From an uncultured bacterium (GTDB taxonomy: Bacteria > Bacteroidota > Bacteroidia > Bacteroidales > CAIWKO01), in the NCBI GenBank assembly GCA_903916135.1, contig CAIWVT010000652.1, positions 1 through 10,792 of the forward strand: a stretch of DNA of 10,792 nucleotides. Direction: 5' to 3'. This document shows positions 1-9,800 of this stretch, piece after piece (within the stretch, counting starts at the first letter, position 1; the number at the start of each line of letters is the position of its first letter). The notes beneath the pieces are model-generated. The model saw only the letters and a program-made list of their open reading frames with translations. It was not told the DNA's origin and ran no database searches. A program made the position numbers and the translations under genes.

Positions 1-1509
1 GAACTGAATACCGTTTCCAAATATAATATCATTGGCGGTTCAGGTGCAGGCGAGCGGAATATCATATCCGGCAATCGGGTTTATGGATTGGTGTATTATG
101 GAAATAGCTCTTACAATAACACTTCGGGCAACTATATCGGGACGGATGTTAGTGGCAATATGAAACTATCAAACGCGACAGGCATTTGTGTTGATGGCGG
201 CTCGAATCATAATGTGATTAATAACAATGTGCTTTCGGGCAACAAAAGTTATGGGATTTTCTTTGTTACCACAGGGACCTATTACAATGAATTCAAAGGC
301 AATAAAGTCGGCACCAATGCTACGGCTACGGATACTATTCCCAATTATATCGGTGTGATTATTGCTGCCGGAACGCGCTATAATACTATAGGAGGCACTG
401 CAGCCGGCGAGGGCAATATCATCACCGGAAACTATTATGATGGCATTGAAATAGCTGATTTTGGCACCGACCACAACATTATCACCGGGAATCAGATAGG
501 TTCTGTGAATGCTTCCATGCCCGGCAATTATAATGGCATTGGCATTGCTACAAATCCTCGTCAAAATGTGATTTCGAACAACATTATCTGCAAGAACAAG
601 TACATGGGAATCATACTTTTTGAACATGCCGACAGCAATCAAATCATGAATAATTGGATTGGGACCACTGACGGCACAACTGACTTTGGAAATGGCGGCG
701 CGGGTATTGCTATCCTCAAAGGAGCTTCCAACAATCTCGTAAAATCGAACACTATAGCTTATAACGATACCGTCGGCGTTGTGATTTTAGATAATACGAC
801 TGTGAATAATACGCTTTCGCAGAATGCCATACATCACAATCGCATGATTGGCATAGATATTTTCCCTTTTGGATTCAACACCAATGATGTTGGCGATGCG
901 GATGGCGGTCCTAACCTTATGATGAACAGCCCTGTGTTCACTTCCACGATTTATAACCCTGCTGATGGAAAGCTTTGGCTGAATGGCACGATTGATTATA
1001 ACTATATCAGTCCGCAAGGGATAGTTGTTGAGATTTTCAAGAGTGTTGGAGACACTTTGGGCTATGGTCAGGCGTTGCAATACTTAGGGAACGCTATAGT
1101 TGATGCTACAGGGCATTGGTTTACTGCCTTTACGGGAGCTGTGGCAGGTGAAAAGTTGGTTGCTACAGCCACGGACGTGTTTGGCAATACTTCCGAGTTC
1201 TCTCCTAACTCAAGCATTATTTCAGGTATAAAGGATAATTGTCTGCATGAAAGCAGTTTCAACCTATATCCTAACCCTGCCAACAACGATTTCTTCATGG
1301 AGTTTTCATTGGCTTCGCCACAGCAAATTACTGCAAATCTTTATACCATGGATGGTAGATTTGTTTCAATACTTTTAGATGAAACCTTATCCGCAGGAAA
1401 TAATTCAAGGAAAATTAGTATTGAAAGTTATCCTGTTGGGATTTATTTTATTACAATTTCTTCAGATAATATATATAAAGAAAGCATGAAGTTAATCATC
1501 ACAAGATAG
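1..1509 (+). CDS. T9SS-secreted right-handed beta-helix protein, 5'-truncated
   Basis: The frame is open from the first base, so the gene begins left of the window; a TTG at 88 is only an internal codon. 502 residues are visible. Residues 1 to about 283 are parallel beta-helix turns rich in Asn, Gly and Ile, with recurring patterns such as 'NTIGGTAAGEGNIITGN' and 'GNxIGT'. Residues of about 300-405 look like an Ig-like beta-sandwich ending in 'ATDVFGNTSEFS', which often follows this repeat type. Residues of about 420-502 form a T9SS type A sorting domain ('NLYPNPANND' at its start, 'GIYFITI' near its end). By family knowledge the protein crosses the outer membrane through T9SS and is attached to the surface or released; adhesin or glycan-binding roles are possible, but no catalytic residues can be assigned. 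The next gene starts 6 bases after the stop and has the same architecture, so the two are probably an operon of paralogues. Confidence 0.9.
   Translation, partial: ELNTVSKYNIIGGSGAGERNIISGNRVYGLVYYGNSSYNNTSGNYIGTDVSGNMKLSNATGICVDGGSNHNVINNNVLSGNKSYGIFFVTTGTYYNEFKGNKVGTNATATDTIPNYIGVIIAAGTRYNTIGGTAAGEGNIITGNYYDGIEIADFGTDHNIITGNQIGSVNASMPGNYNGIGIATNPRQNVISNNIICKNKYMGIILFEHADSNQIMNNWIGTTDGTTDFGNGGAGIAILKGASNNLVKSNTIAYNDTVGVVILDNTTVNNTLSQNAIHHNRMIGIDIFPFGFNTNDVGDADGGPNLMMNSPVFTSTIYNPADGKLWLNGTIDYNYISPQGIVVEIFKSVGDTLGYGQALQYLGNAIVDATGHWFTAFTGAVAGEKLVATATDVFGNTSEFSPNSSIISGIKDNCLHESSFNLYPNPANNDFFMEFSLASPQQITANLYTMDGRFVSILLDETLSAGNNSRKISIESYPVGIYFITISSDNIYKESMKLIITR
181..849 (+). repeat. Beta-helix super-repeats in the first protein
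   Basis: Four degenerate in-frame units begin at 181, 352, 535 and 703 (57, 61, 56 and 49 residues) and end where 'GIDIF' begins at 850. Each starts with a G-[IV]-x-[IV] strand, passes a variant of 'N-x-I-x-G-N' and usually an 'IGT' turn, then returns to the next glycine. The similarity is at protein level; the DNA has diverged, so slippage now looks unlikely. The boundaries were set by eye. Confidence 0.7.
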
Positions 1510-1515
1510 TTTATT

Positions 1516-3567
1516 ATGAGAAGGATATATGTTTCTATTCTATTCAGTATTATTGTAAAAATAGTCTCCGCCACTACCTTTATTGTTACTACCACGGGTG
1601 ACACAGGCAATGGTTCTTTGCGGAATGCTATCACCACAGCCAATGCCACCCCTGCTGCTTCGCATACCATCACATTTAATATACCGACTTCGGATGGCGG
1701 CTACAATGTCAGCACAGGAGTTTGGACTATAACGCCTTTGTCCACCATGCCTTATATCACACGGAGCAATATCACCATTGATGGCAGCACTCAAACGACC
1801 AATCAAGGTAATACTAACTTGAATGGACCTGAAATTATGCTGAATGGCACGGGAGTCATTGACTTTGGTTTTCATATTTTTAATGTATCGGGCTGCGTTA
1901 TCAAGGGTTTTATTATCAGCGACTTTATTTATGGCGTGCAAGTTACGGGGACTTTGGCTCGCAATAATTTGATTATAAGTAATTACATAGGAACCAATTA
2001 TAACGCTACAGACACGCTTGGAAATTACATCGGCATCGAGGTGTTAGGCGGTCCTAAACATACTATCATTGGAGGAAATACGGCTGCCTTGCGCAATGTT
2101 GTTTCGGGCAACAACCACATTGGTATTCGGGTGGCGAATGCTGACTCTAATGTGATTGCAGGCAATTATGTGGGGGTTGACAGGACGGGAACTTATGCGC
2201 TGCGCAATTATGATGGTATTTCTATTGAAGGAGCTTCGAAATATAACACCATTGGAAGTTACGCTGCCGGAGGTGGCAACTTGGTTTCGGGCAATGTGGC
2301 TTATGGGATTCCTGTTTTTGGCGCAGGCTGCAATAACAACTTGATTATTGGCAATACTATTGGCACTAACAGCAGCGGAACCCTTGCCATTCCGAATACG
2401 TATGGGGTTTTGTTTGACGATGGCGCTTGTTTCAATATGTTGGGAGGCAGGAAATCAGGAGCAGGGAATCTCATTTCGGGCAATAGTGCTTATGGTGTTT
2501 TCATTTATAATAACTCGACCAATAGTGATACGGTGGTTGGCAATCTGATAGGCACCAAAGCAGGCGGAAATCAGGCTTTGCCGAATGTGAACGGTATTGT
2601 GATTGATGGAATTCCCAAATATCATGTTGTGGACAGCAATGTTATATCCGGGAACATGCAACAAGGAATAGTAATACACGCCACAGGGACTGATTATAAT
2701 AGCATTACACGCAATAAAATCGGCACTGACCTGAGTGGAATCTATCCCCTTCCGAATGGACTCGACGGTATTCGTATTGGTGAAGGTCCTCAGCATAACA
2801 TGATAGGTGGCGCGCAGAAAGGCAACCTGATTGCTTATAATTTAGGCGCCGGCGTGAGTGTGATGAACGATGGAGATTACTATAACCGCATTTCGCAGAA
2901 CGCAATTTATCGCAATGGCGCGCTTGGCATTGACCTCTACCCTATTGGTGTTACTGCTAACGATGCGGGAGACTTGGATACGGGTCCGAATTTCGGAATG
3001 AACTTCCCTGTTATCACACAAGCGGCATATAATAGCCTTTCGGGTAACTATGATGTATATGGAACCATAGATACACCGAACCCTTCGAGCGTTACCATAG
3101 AGTTTTTTAAATCAGATAATGACGTATCAGGCTATGGACAAGGCGAGAAGTTTCTGACGTCTGTCACTCCCGATGCATCAGGTAATTTCAATGTGGTTTT
3201 GGTGGCAGGGGTTTGGGGTGGCGACCGGATTACCGCAACGGCAACGGACGCTAATGGCAATACTTCTGAGTTTTCAGCATCAACTGTCATCACAGGTGTG
3301 AATGAAATCGCGGCACGCACGCAGAAAATCATCCTCTTTCCCAATCCCGCTCAGGATATTATCTCTTTTGAGTTGCCTGTTTCGATGAAGATTGGAGAAA
3401 TTTATATTATGAACCTCTTTGGCGAAGTGATGCTTACTAATACATTTGAAATCAATAAAAATACACGTACTATTTCAATTAATATCTCTCAATTTCCTTC
3501 CGGAATATATCTTTTGAAATTGAATGATGGGGAAAAGGTTTGGATGGGGAGGTTTGTGAAGGGGTAA
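1516..3567 (+). CDS. T9SS-secreted right-handed beta-helix protein, full length
   Basis: This 683-residue protein starts at an ATG 6 bases after the upstream stop. No Shine-Dalgarno sequence is visible. The N-terminus has a signal peptide (hydrophobic from residue 4, with a Lys at 15) and probable cleavage after 'VSA' near residue 19. Residues of about 30-45 carry 'GNGSLRNAITTAN', a segment typical of the first turn of secreted beta-helix proteins, followed by 'TFNIP' and 'TIDGSTQ'. Residues of about 120-475 are beta-helix turns with 'IGTNxxGTxxLPN'-like loops. Residues of about 495-595 are an Ig-like domain ending in 'TATDANGNTSEFS'. Residues of about 604-683 are a T9SS type A sorting domain ('ILFPNPAQD', then 'FPSGIYLLKL'). 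The fold resembles pectin-lyase-like proteins, but that does not prove an enzyme, and I see no recognisable catalytic set. Its likely place is the cell surface; ligand unknown. Its upstream neighbour is a paralogue. Confidence 0.93.
   Translation: MRRIYVSILFSIIVKIVSATTFIVTTTGDTGNGSLRNAITTANATPAASHTITFNIPTSDGGYNVSTGVWTITPLSTMPYITRSNITIDGSTQTTNQGNTNLNGPEIMLNGTGVIDFGFHIFNVSGCVIKGFIISDFIYGVQVTGTLARNNLIISNYIGTNYNATDTLGNYIGIEVLGGPKHTIIGGNTAALRNVVSGNNHIGIRVANADSNVIAGNYVGVDRTGTYALRNYDGISIEGASKYNTIGSYAAGGGNLVSGNVAYGIPVFGAGCNNNLIIGNTIGTNSSGTLAIPNTYGVLFDDGACFNMLGGRKSGAGNLISGNSAYGVFIYNNSTNSDTVVGNLIGTKAGGNQALPNVNGIVIDGIPKYHVVDSNVISGNMQQGIVIHATGTDYNSITRNKIGTDLSGIYPLPNGLDGIRIGEGPQHNMIGGAQKGNLIAYNLGAGVSVMNDGDYYNRISQNAIYRNGALGIDLYPIGVTANDAGDLDTGPNFGMNFPVITQAAYNSLSGNYDVYGTIDTPNPSSVTIEFFKSDNDVSGYGQGEKFLTSVTPDASGNFNVVLVAGVWGGDRITATATDANGNTSEFSASTVITGVNEIAARTQKIILFPNPAQDIISFELPVSMKIGEIYIMNLFGEVMLTNTFEINKNTRTISINISQFPSGIYLLKLNDGEKVWMGRFVKG
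2032..2925 (+). repeat. Beta-helix super-repeats in the second protein
   Basis: Five in-frame units begin at 2032, 2215, 2404, 2593 and 2767, with lengths of 61, 63, 63, 58 and 53 residues. A full unit runs G-[IV]-x-[IV], then 'IGG' or 'IGS', then 'GN[LV][IV]SGN', then a second strand, then an 'IGT' loop and a '[LI]PN' turn. The near-constant 61-63 residue period in the first three suggests that the unit duplicated as a block of about three helix turns. The last two are shorter as the helix nears its C-terminal end. Confidence 0.75.
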
Positions 3568-3591
3568 GAGAGGATGGCAATAATTACCCTT
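3561..3591. terminator. Possible weak stem-loop between convergent genes
   Basis: GGGTAA (3562-3567, overlapping the stop codon of the beta-helix gene) can pair with TTACCC (3584-3589). A G-T and an A-T pair extend the stem outward, and the loop is 16 bases. The position between two convergent genes suits a terminator. The large loop and the lack of a clear T tract on either strand make it weak. Confidence 0.25.
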
Positions 3592-3603
3592 ATTAATAAA
3601 TAG

Positions 3604-3795
3604 TCATTTGCTATCACTTTCTAACTTCAATTTCCTTCTTTTCGCCTTTTCAACCAGTTCTTGAAGCTCTGCATTGAAACGCTCATTTGCCTCATCGGCT
3701 TTCCGTTTTTCTTCAATGACAATCTCATGCATCAACAATCGCAATTGTTCGTCAGTTGGCTCATCATCAGATGTAAATTTATAGTTGATCTGCAT
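3604..3795 (-). CDS. Small charged helical protein of unknown function
   Basis: I cannot assign a function. The predicted product is 63 residues, starts 'MQINYKFTSDDEPTDEQL' and ends 'RRKLKLESDSK'. After a short N-terminal strand-like part ('INYKF') comes an acidic turn ('SDDEPTDEQ'), then one long helix of about 45 residues packed with Glu, Lys and Arg with spaced hydrophobics, which suggests a coiled-coil or helical hairpin. There is no signal peptide or membrane segment, so it is probably cytoplasmic. An in-frame ATG at 3825 would add ten residues. I prefer 3795 because a Bacteroidota-like -7 box (3813-3820) lies inside that extension and because the 'DEPTDEQL' segment follows naturally. 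It is downstream of the macroglobulin gene on the same strand with a 94-base gap, and may have its own promoter. The length and an even codon pattern make it a plausible real gene. Confidence 0.65.
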   Translation of the reverse strand: MQINYKFTSDDEPTDEQLRLLMHEIVIEEKRKADEANERFNAELQELVEKAKRRKLKLESDSK

Positions 3796-3812
3796 AATTT
3801 TCCATTTAACTA

Positions 3813-3820
3813 CAAAGATA
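3813..3820 (-). promoter_or_regulatory. Bacteroidota-type -7 box before the small gene
   Basis: Read on the minus strand this is TATCTTTG, an exact match to the TAnnTTTG -7 consensus of the main Bacteroidota sigma factor. It sits 17 bases before the ATG at 3795, leaving a leader of roughly ten bases. A TTTG lies upstream, but only 15 bases away instead of the usual 19-21, so the -33 element is poor. An 8-base match with four fixed wobble-free positions can arise by chance in AT-rich DNA. Confidence 0.45.
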
Positions 3821-3889
3821 AACATTTAACCATTTCAAATCAGCTTTTTATCAACTTATTTTTCCTTGGATTTTGGTTCTTGTTTGCTC

Positions 3890-6800
3890 CTACCCCGTAA
3901 CCTTCACCCTTATCCCTTCCGACTGCGCAGTAAATTCAGGTGCATACATGCATTGTATGGTGGTTACACCGTTGGAGAAGTCGCCTTTTTGAGCTACGCG
4001 CAAAGGATATTCGAAGACATAGGTTCCTTTAGTTAGCTTCGAGATGAAGAAGTTGGTGGCTGCGTCGCCTGTGCTTTCGTAATAGCCGATGCCACCTTGA
4101 TATTTATAGGTAGAAATCACGTTGATAGGTTCGAAACCCGATGCGCGCATGTCTTTCATGTGGACATATTCCATGTCTCTGTCCACGCGCAGTTCGATGC
4201 GAACCTTCACTTTGTCGCCTAACTTCAATTTGGTTTCAGTTGAGATGGGTTCTATCACGGGACCATGGTCGGAATTGCGCTCGACGAACAATTGCTTCAC
4301 GATTTTCAGTGGGGTTTCGGCAGATGTTATCTTGTCGAGTTGTTCGAAATACTGCCAATACAATGCTCCCCATGCCACGCCGTCGTCGGTTTTGGTTATC
4401 TTCACTTTTCCCATCTCGGGTTTGATGGCTTCGGCTAACCATGTGGTGCGGAAATAGCCTGTTCCGGCTTGAACCTTAGTGTCGGGGAGTTGCTTGGGGT
4501 CAATCATCATATCGCCTAACATAATACTCACCTGAGGGTCTTTAGCCAACCAATCCGTTCCTCTCAACAGCAAGGCATAGCAAGCTTCGGCAGTGGCTTT
4601 GGTGGTTTTCCAATTTTGGGTTTGCTTCTGTTTGAGCAGCCATACCTTCATATCTTCGACGGATGTTTGGTCGTTAGCCACTTCATCAAAACATTCAATC
4701 AACAAGGCTTGGGTTTCGATGGGCGCCTGATACCAATAATATCCATAATCTGAGTTTTTCCAATACATGCCCATCTCTTCGCTGAAGATGGCGTTTTCTT
4801 TCAATGATTTCACAATATCCATAGCGGTTACCTTATCATTCAGGCGGTTCATTGCCAAAGCAATCATCCCTTGCAGGTAGCGATTGTTGGGAAGCCAATA
4901 TTTTTTTGCCTGTCCAAAATAATACGCAAAAGCCTTAGCGTTTTTGTTTTCAATGGGTATATCTTTGATGAAATAAGAGCGCGCATATAAATATTGAATC
5001 TGAATACCTCCCAAATGATTCTCAAACATGTGAGACGGATCGTAGCGCAAGAGCCATTCATAATCATCATTAAGACGGTCATCCAAATAATGCGAGCCGC
5101 GTTTCACCATGTTCCACACCCGCTGTTGGTCGCGGATATCGCGAACTCCCAATTTATCCAAATGACACATGCCGGTGATGATGTATTGTGAGATATAACG
5201 GTCGTCGGGCATGCCGGGAAACCACGTCCATCCGCCATTGGAAAGCTGCAGCTTCTCTAATTTTTTCAATGCCCGTTCAATTTCATTTTCCATACGTTTT
5301 GCTTCGAACAAAACAGCAATATTCCGCTTGGATTGCGATTCATCTTTGGCTTCCATCACCCATGGGGTTTCCTGCAACATCACATATTTCAAATCCTGAT
5401 TCTTTTCTAAATTCGACAACAAAGCATCGGGAGTCAAGTTCTTCCAACTTTCAAAAACTTCCTTGATTTTGGGACTTGAGTTCACAATATGCGTAGCAAT
5501 ACTGTTGGCATAAAAACGACTAAAAATCTGTTCGGTACATTCATAAGGATATTCTGCCAAATAGGGCAGCGCCTGAACCGCATACCACGAAGGATTGGAA
5601 GTGAATTCGAGGGTTAGTTTGTAATTTCGCAGCGTATTGGATTTATAGGCATTAATCAATTTCTCAAAATTAAAGTCCTTGACCTGATTGCCCCGTATGG
5701 GCAGCGGCATAGACTCCGTGACGAGCATCTTGTTGGTCAACACAGGCACTATCATTTCTTCGCCATCGGAGAAATCGCCTGCTTTTGCCACCACTTTATA
5801 GGTGATGGCGGTGATACCTTCCGGAATACTCAGCGTCCATTCCACCGCTTTGCTCTGACCTTTGGGTATGCCAAAACATTTCACCTGATCGTCGTTTTTC
5901 ATCTGCGCATCAATGGGTTTTTGGGTTTCAGCATTGAACAACATCAAACTCACCTGTCCATTGATTGAGTCGGTGGAGAGGTTTGTTATCTTGGAAGAGA
6001 AAACAATTTTGTCGCCTTCTCGGAAGAAACGCGGTGGATTGGGCACCACCATCAAATCTTTTTGGGTGATGATTTCCTTTTGAATTTGACCAAACTTCAG
6101 GTCTTTGGTCTGCGCCAATCCCATGAATTTCCATTTGGTTAAGGCTTCGGGAACCGTGAATGAAATCACGATTTCGCCGTTTTCGTTCGTCAACAATTGT
6201 GGATAAAAGAATGCCGTTTCGTTGAAATTTGTGCGAGTCTTTATGTTTCCAAAATCAAAACTCTCTCCTTTACTTGCATGTCTGCCATCTTCAAGATTTT
6301 TCATTTTATCTTTGGGGAGATTATTGACATCTTCATCTTCTCCTGCAAAATCGCCGGCACCGGCAGACTTTCCCGTAGCTGTCATTGGTCCGGCATTGCC
6401 GCCGGATTCTTCTCTCAATGCGGATTTAAACGCCCCGCCTCTGACGACATTTCTCGAAATTGTCGTCACTTCCGCAGCAGCAACAGATTGGTCTTGTTCC
6501 AAATCATCATACTTATAATTGCCATCCAAACCTTCCGAAAAATACCCATAACGATAGTTATACACATCATAACCAAACCAATTCAGATAATTATACGTCC
6601 GTGCATTGTAATATAGATACGGATTCCAATAGTTCGCATAGATGTTAGAACTTGCTATCGAAAATCCATTGTAGGATTCCCAATTCCGTTGCATATAATA
6701 GGTGCTATACAAACTCATAAACCACGAATTGGCGCGGAAAGCATCTAAAGAAGCATCATACATGGTCGCCAACATTTCAGCAGCCACCTTTTCGCCATTT

Positions 6801-9800
6801 TTGCCCTTTATCTTCACTTTCCATTCCTCCTGTTGTCCGGGCAAAAGCTTATTTCTGAAGGTCTCGAAGCTGATGTCAAGTGCTTTGTTGGTGTAAGGCA
6901 CCTCCACATTCACATCATGCCGATACACTCTGCCATGACTCACGAAGGTGAAATGCACCCCGAAATTCCCTCTAAACGATTCTTTTATCGGAACAATTAT
7001 CTTTCTGAGTTCATCATTCAGCTTTATCCACTGCTTCTCCACTATCTTATTTTTCGATTCCACTTCCATCAACACCGTCACATTTTTCTCTTTCGTACCT
7101 ATCAAAAACGAAGCGTCCTCACCGGGTTCGCCCTTGGCTTTTATCACCGTAAACCAATCGAAGGTATTCGTAGGAATAGTTTTATCGTTATTTGCATAGA
7201 CAGTGAAATACGAATAGGATTGCACATTCTCTCCATACTTATCCGTAGAAGTAATCTCCAACATATACTGCCCCGATTGCCACGACGCAAGATTTTTTAT
7301 ACGCAACAAAGAATCCTTTTGCGTGTCGAATGCCACATTCATCGTTTCCAATTCCTTCTCCCACTTGGAAGTATTGTTTTCATCTTCAAACAAATCATAA
7401 GGGAACCATTGGTAATAATCGCTTTTGGAAATCTGAGGCATATCGGGTTTCGCCCACAATCTGTTGCGGAAAGGCTTTTCAGGTTGTTTCAATTTATACA
7501 CATGAATCCTCCCTTTTGCATATTCATACGTCCCACTCAAATTCGTTGTAGCAATCACATAGTCGTCGGTTGAGCTCTTCTCAATCTCATCCGGCAGGTT
7601 CACCCCTACCATCAGGGCTTTGTATGCAGCCGAAACATTGGTGGTTGACGAGCGCGTCTCCCCATTCACATCCGTAACATCCGCAATCACCTTATACGTG
7701 AAGGTAGGCTCCGATTTCTTGGAAATCTTATAATCCGGTATGGCTTTAAACTCCACCGTAAACTCTCCCATATCATTCGTAACGCTCTTACCGCTGCAAA
7801 TTTCCATTTGTGCCGATGAAGGATAATATCCATACCAATAATACCACCAATACGGAAACGAAGCCGTCCGCACCACCCGATAACTCACCTGCGCATTATC
7901 TATATTCGAGCCTGAGTAGGCTTTTGCCGTGCCTTTCACCGTAACTTTCTCGCCCAATTTATAACTCCCTTTCACAGGTTCAAACTCCACTTCAAACTTC
8001 GGACGCTTATATTCTTCCACCGAGAAATACAGATTTCCCCAGGTATCCCCAATGTGCATCTGCCCATTCAACGAACCCGTCGGCAACACAAACTGCCCAC
8101 TAAACGTCCCGTATTCATTGCTCGTCAACTTCAATTCCGACACCTTCTGATAATTCACATCATACAACACCACCGTCGTTTCCTCCATGGGCTTAATCAC
8201 CGTGCTTTCCCCATCCGTTTCCATCAAAATCCCTTTGAAATACAGCGTCTGTCCCGGACGATAAATCGCCCTATCGGCAAAATAAACGGTCTTTAAGTAC
8301 TTCTTCGCAACAGAATTATAGTTCCTATATTGATAGAAATTCGCCGTTTTCAACACATCATTATTCACCACATCATTGTTCAACGTCAACTCCACGTAGG
8401 AAGTATAATAATCATTCTCACTCGGCATCGTTTCAAACATTCCACTCTCATCCGTATAAAAATGCCCCGCCTTGCGATACTCATATTTCCTTGTTGTGTA
8501 ATTATACACCTGATGATACACCTGCGCCGACACCCCACTCAGCGGCGTCCCACTCTCTCTGTTGGTAATCGCAAACTGCACATTCCCATTCGGCAACGTG
8601 CGGTTCATGTATGCCATGTTCGAGACCCAATAATCCGCATAACACACCGCATTTTTCTCCAACGAAAAATTCTTATCCGACCCTATTAATATAATGTAGA
8701 AACCCGCACCCAACTCCGGCAATTTAATCTCCGTCGTATGCCCTTGATAGTCCTTCGGATTTGTCAAACTCACCGTAAACTCCTTCAGCGGACTCAACTT
8801 GAGATACGCTTTCACCAATTTATCGTTATAATAATCCGTTTCCTTTAACCTATCGTTCCATTCATAATTCACTTTGCAAATGCGCACAAACACCTCATTC
8901 AAATTCTTATAACCCAACAAACCCCTGAAAGGCTTATTCGGCGTATTGATTTCCTCCGTGGTCAAGGTGAGCGACTTCTCCGTGATTTTAGCTTGCAGAT
9001 ACTGACAATTCTTCGTCCCAAACGCATCAGGAAACTTATCTATGGCTTTCTCACAAATCCCGTACGCCTTCTTCAGCAGCCATCTATCCCCTTCATCCTT
9101 GCTCGTCGCATAATTCATGCCCTTCAAATAATAATAATTCGCTATCTCATAAATCACTTCCGACGACGACGGAAACGACTCAAACCGCTTTTGCAAACCC
9201 TCCAACGCACTCACATATAGCGTATCTTTGTCGGGATGTATCGTCTTTTGCTTTATAAACCTCAAACGCTTCAAATCATTATCAATCAAAATCTGCGGAT
9301 CGCTATCCGCGGCATGAAACTTCAACAAATCCTGAAATATCGTAGCCGCATAATAGGTCAACGAAAACGCATCAGGCGTCTCTATCTTCTCATTCATAAA
9401 CTTGTCATACGGCTCAAAAAACACATCCTTATCCATCTCAAACCTATTGGCAGGACTCACCAAACCCGGCTCCTCATTCATAAAAAAGTCCACCGCCCTA
9501 TGCGCCAAAAAATCATACAAAGTAGGGCGCATCTCCGGCGAATTCGCATAATTCGTAGCCAACAGCGCCTGATAGGTATTGATAGACGTCTTCTTCAAAC
9601 TATCCCCATTCGCCAACGAAAGCTTATAATTCTGAATCACCTTCTCTATAATCTTCCTCAAATCCCACGTCCTGATATCCTTCGGCACAAAATCCACCGT
9701 CTCCGTCCGATTCAAAAACCTGTATCTATTATTCGTATAATACTTCCAATACACCTCTGCCGTCATAGATTGCAAAATCGGTTTCGCCGGAAAATGCGCT

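Noticed and set aside
169..642. A 157-codon minus-strand frame in the first beta-helix gene
   Set aside because: It mirrors the Asn/Gly/Ile repeats on the other strand and has no independent support.
181..2925. CRISPR array or tandem DNA repeats in the beta-helix genes
   Set aside because: The repeats are in-frame and conserved only as protein; there are no identical direct repeats with unique spacers.
1516..3567. Naming the beta-helix proteins as pectate lyases or other polysaccharide lyases
   Set aside because: The fold is shared by many non-enzymes, and no catalytic residues can be identified.
3796..3825. Ten-residue N-terminal extension of the small protein, starting at 3825
   Set aside because: The -7 box at 3813-3820 would lie inside it, and the short start fits better; the longer form is not excluded.
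6833..7573. A 246-codon + strand open frame inside the macroglobulin gene
   Set aside because: Antisense shadow with no recognisable motif, while the minus strand encodes conserved MG domains.
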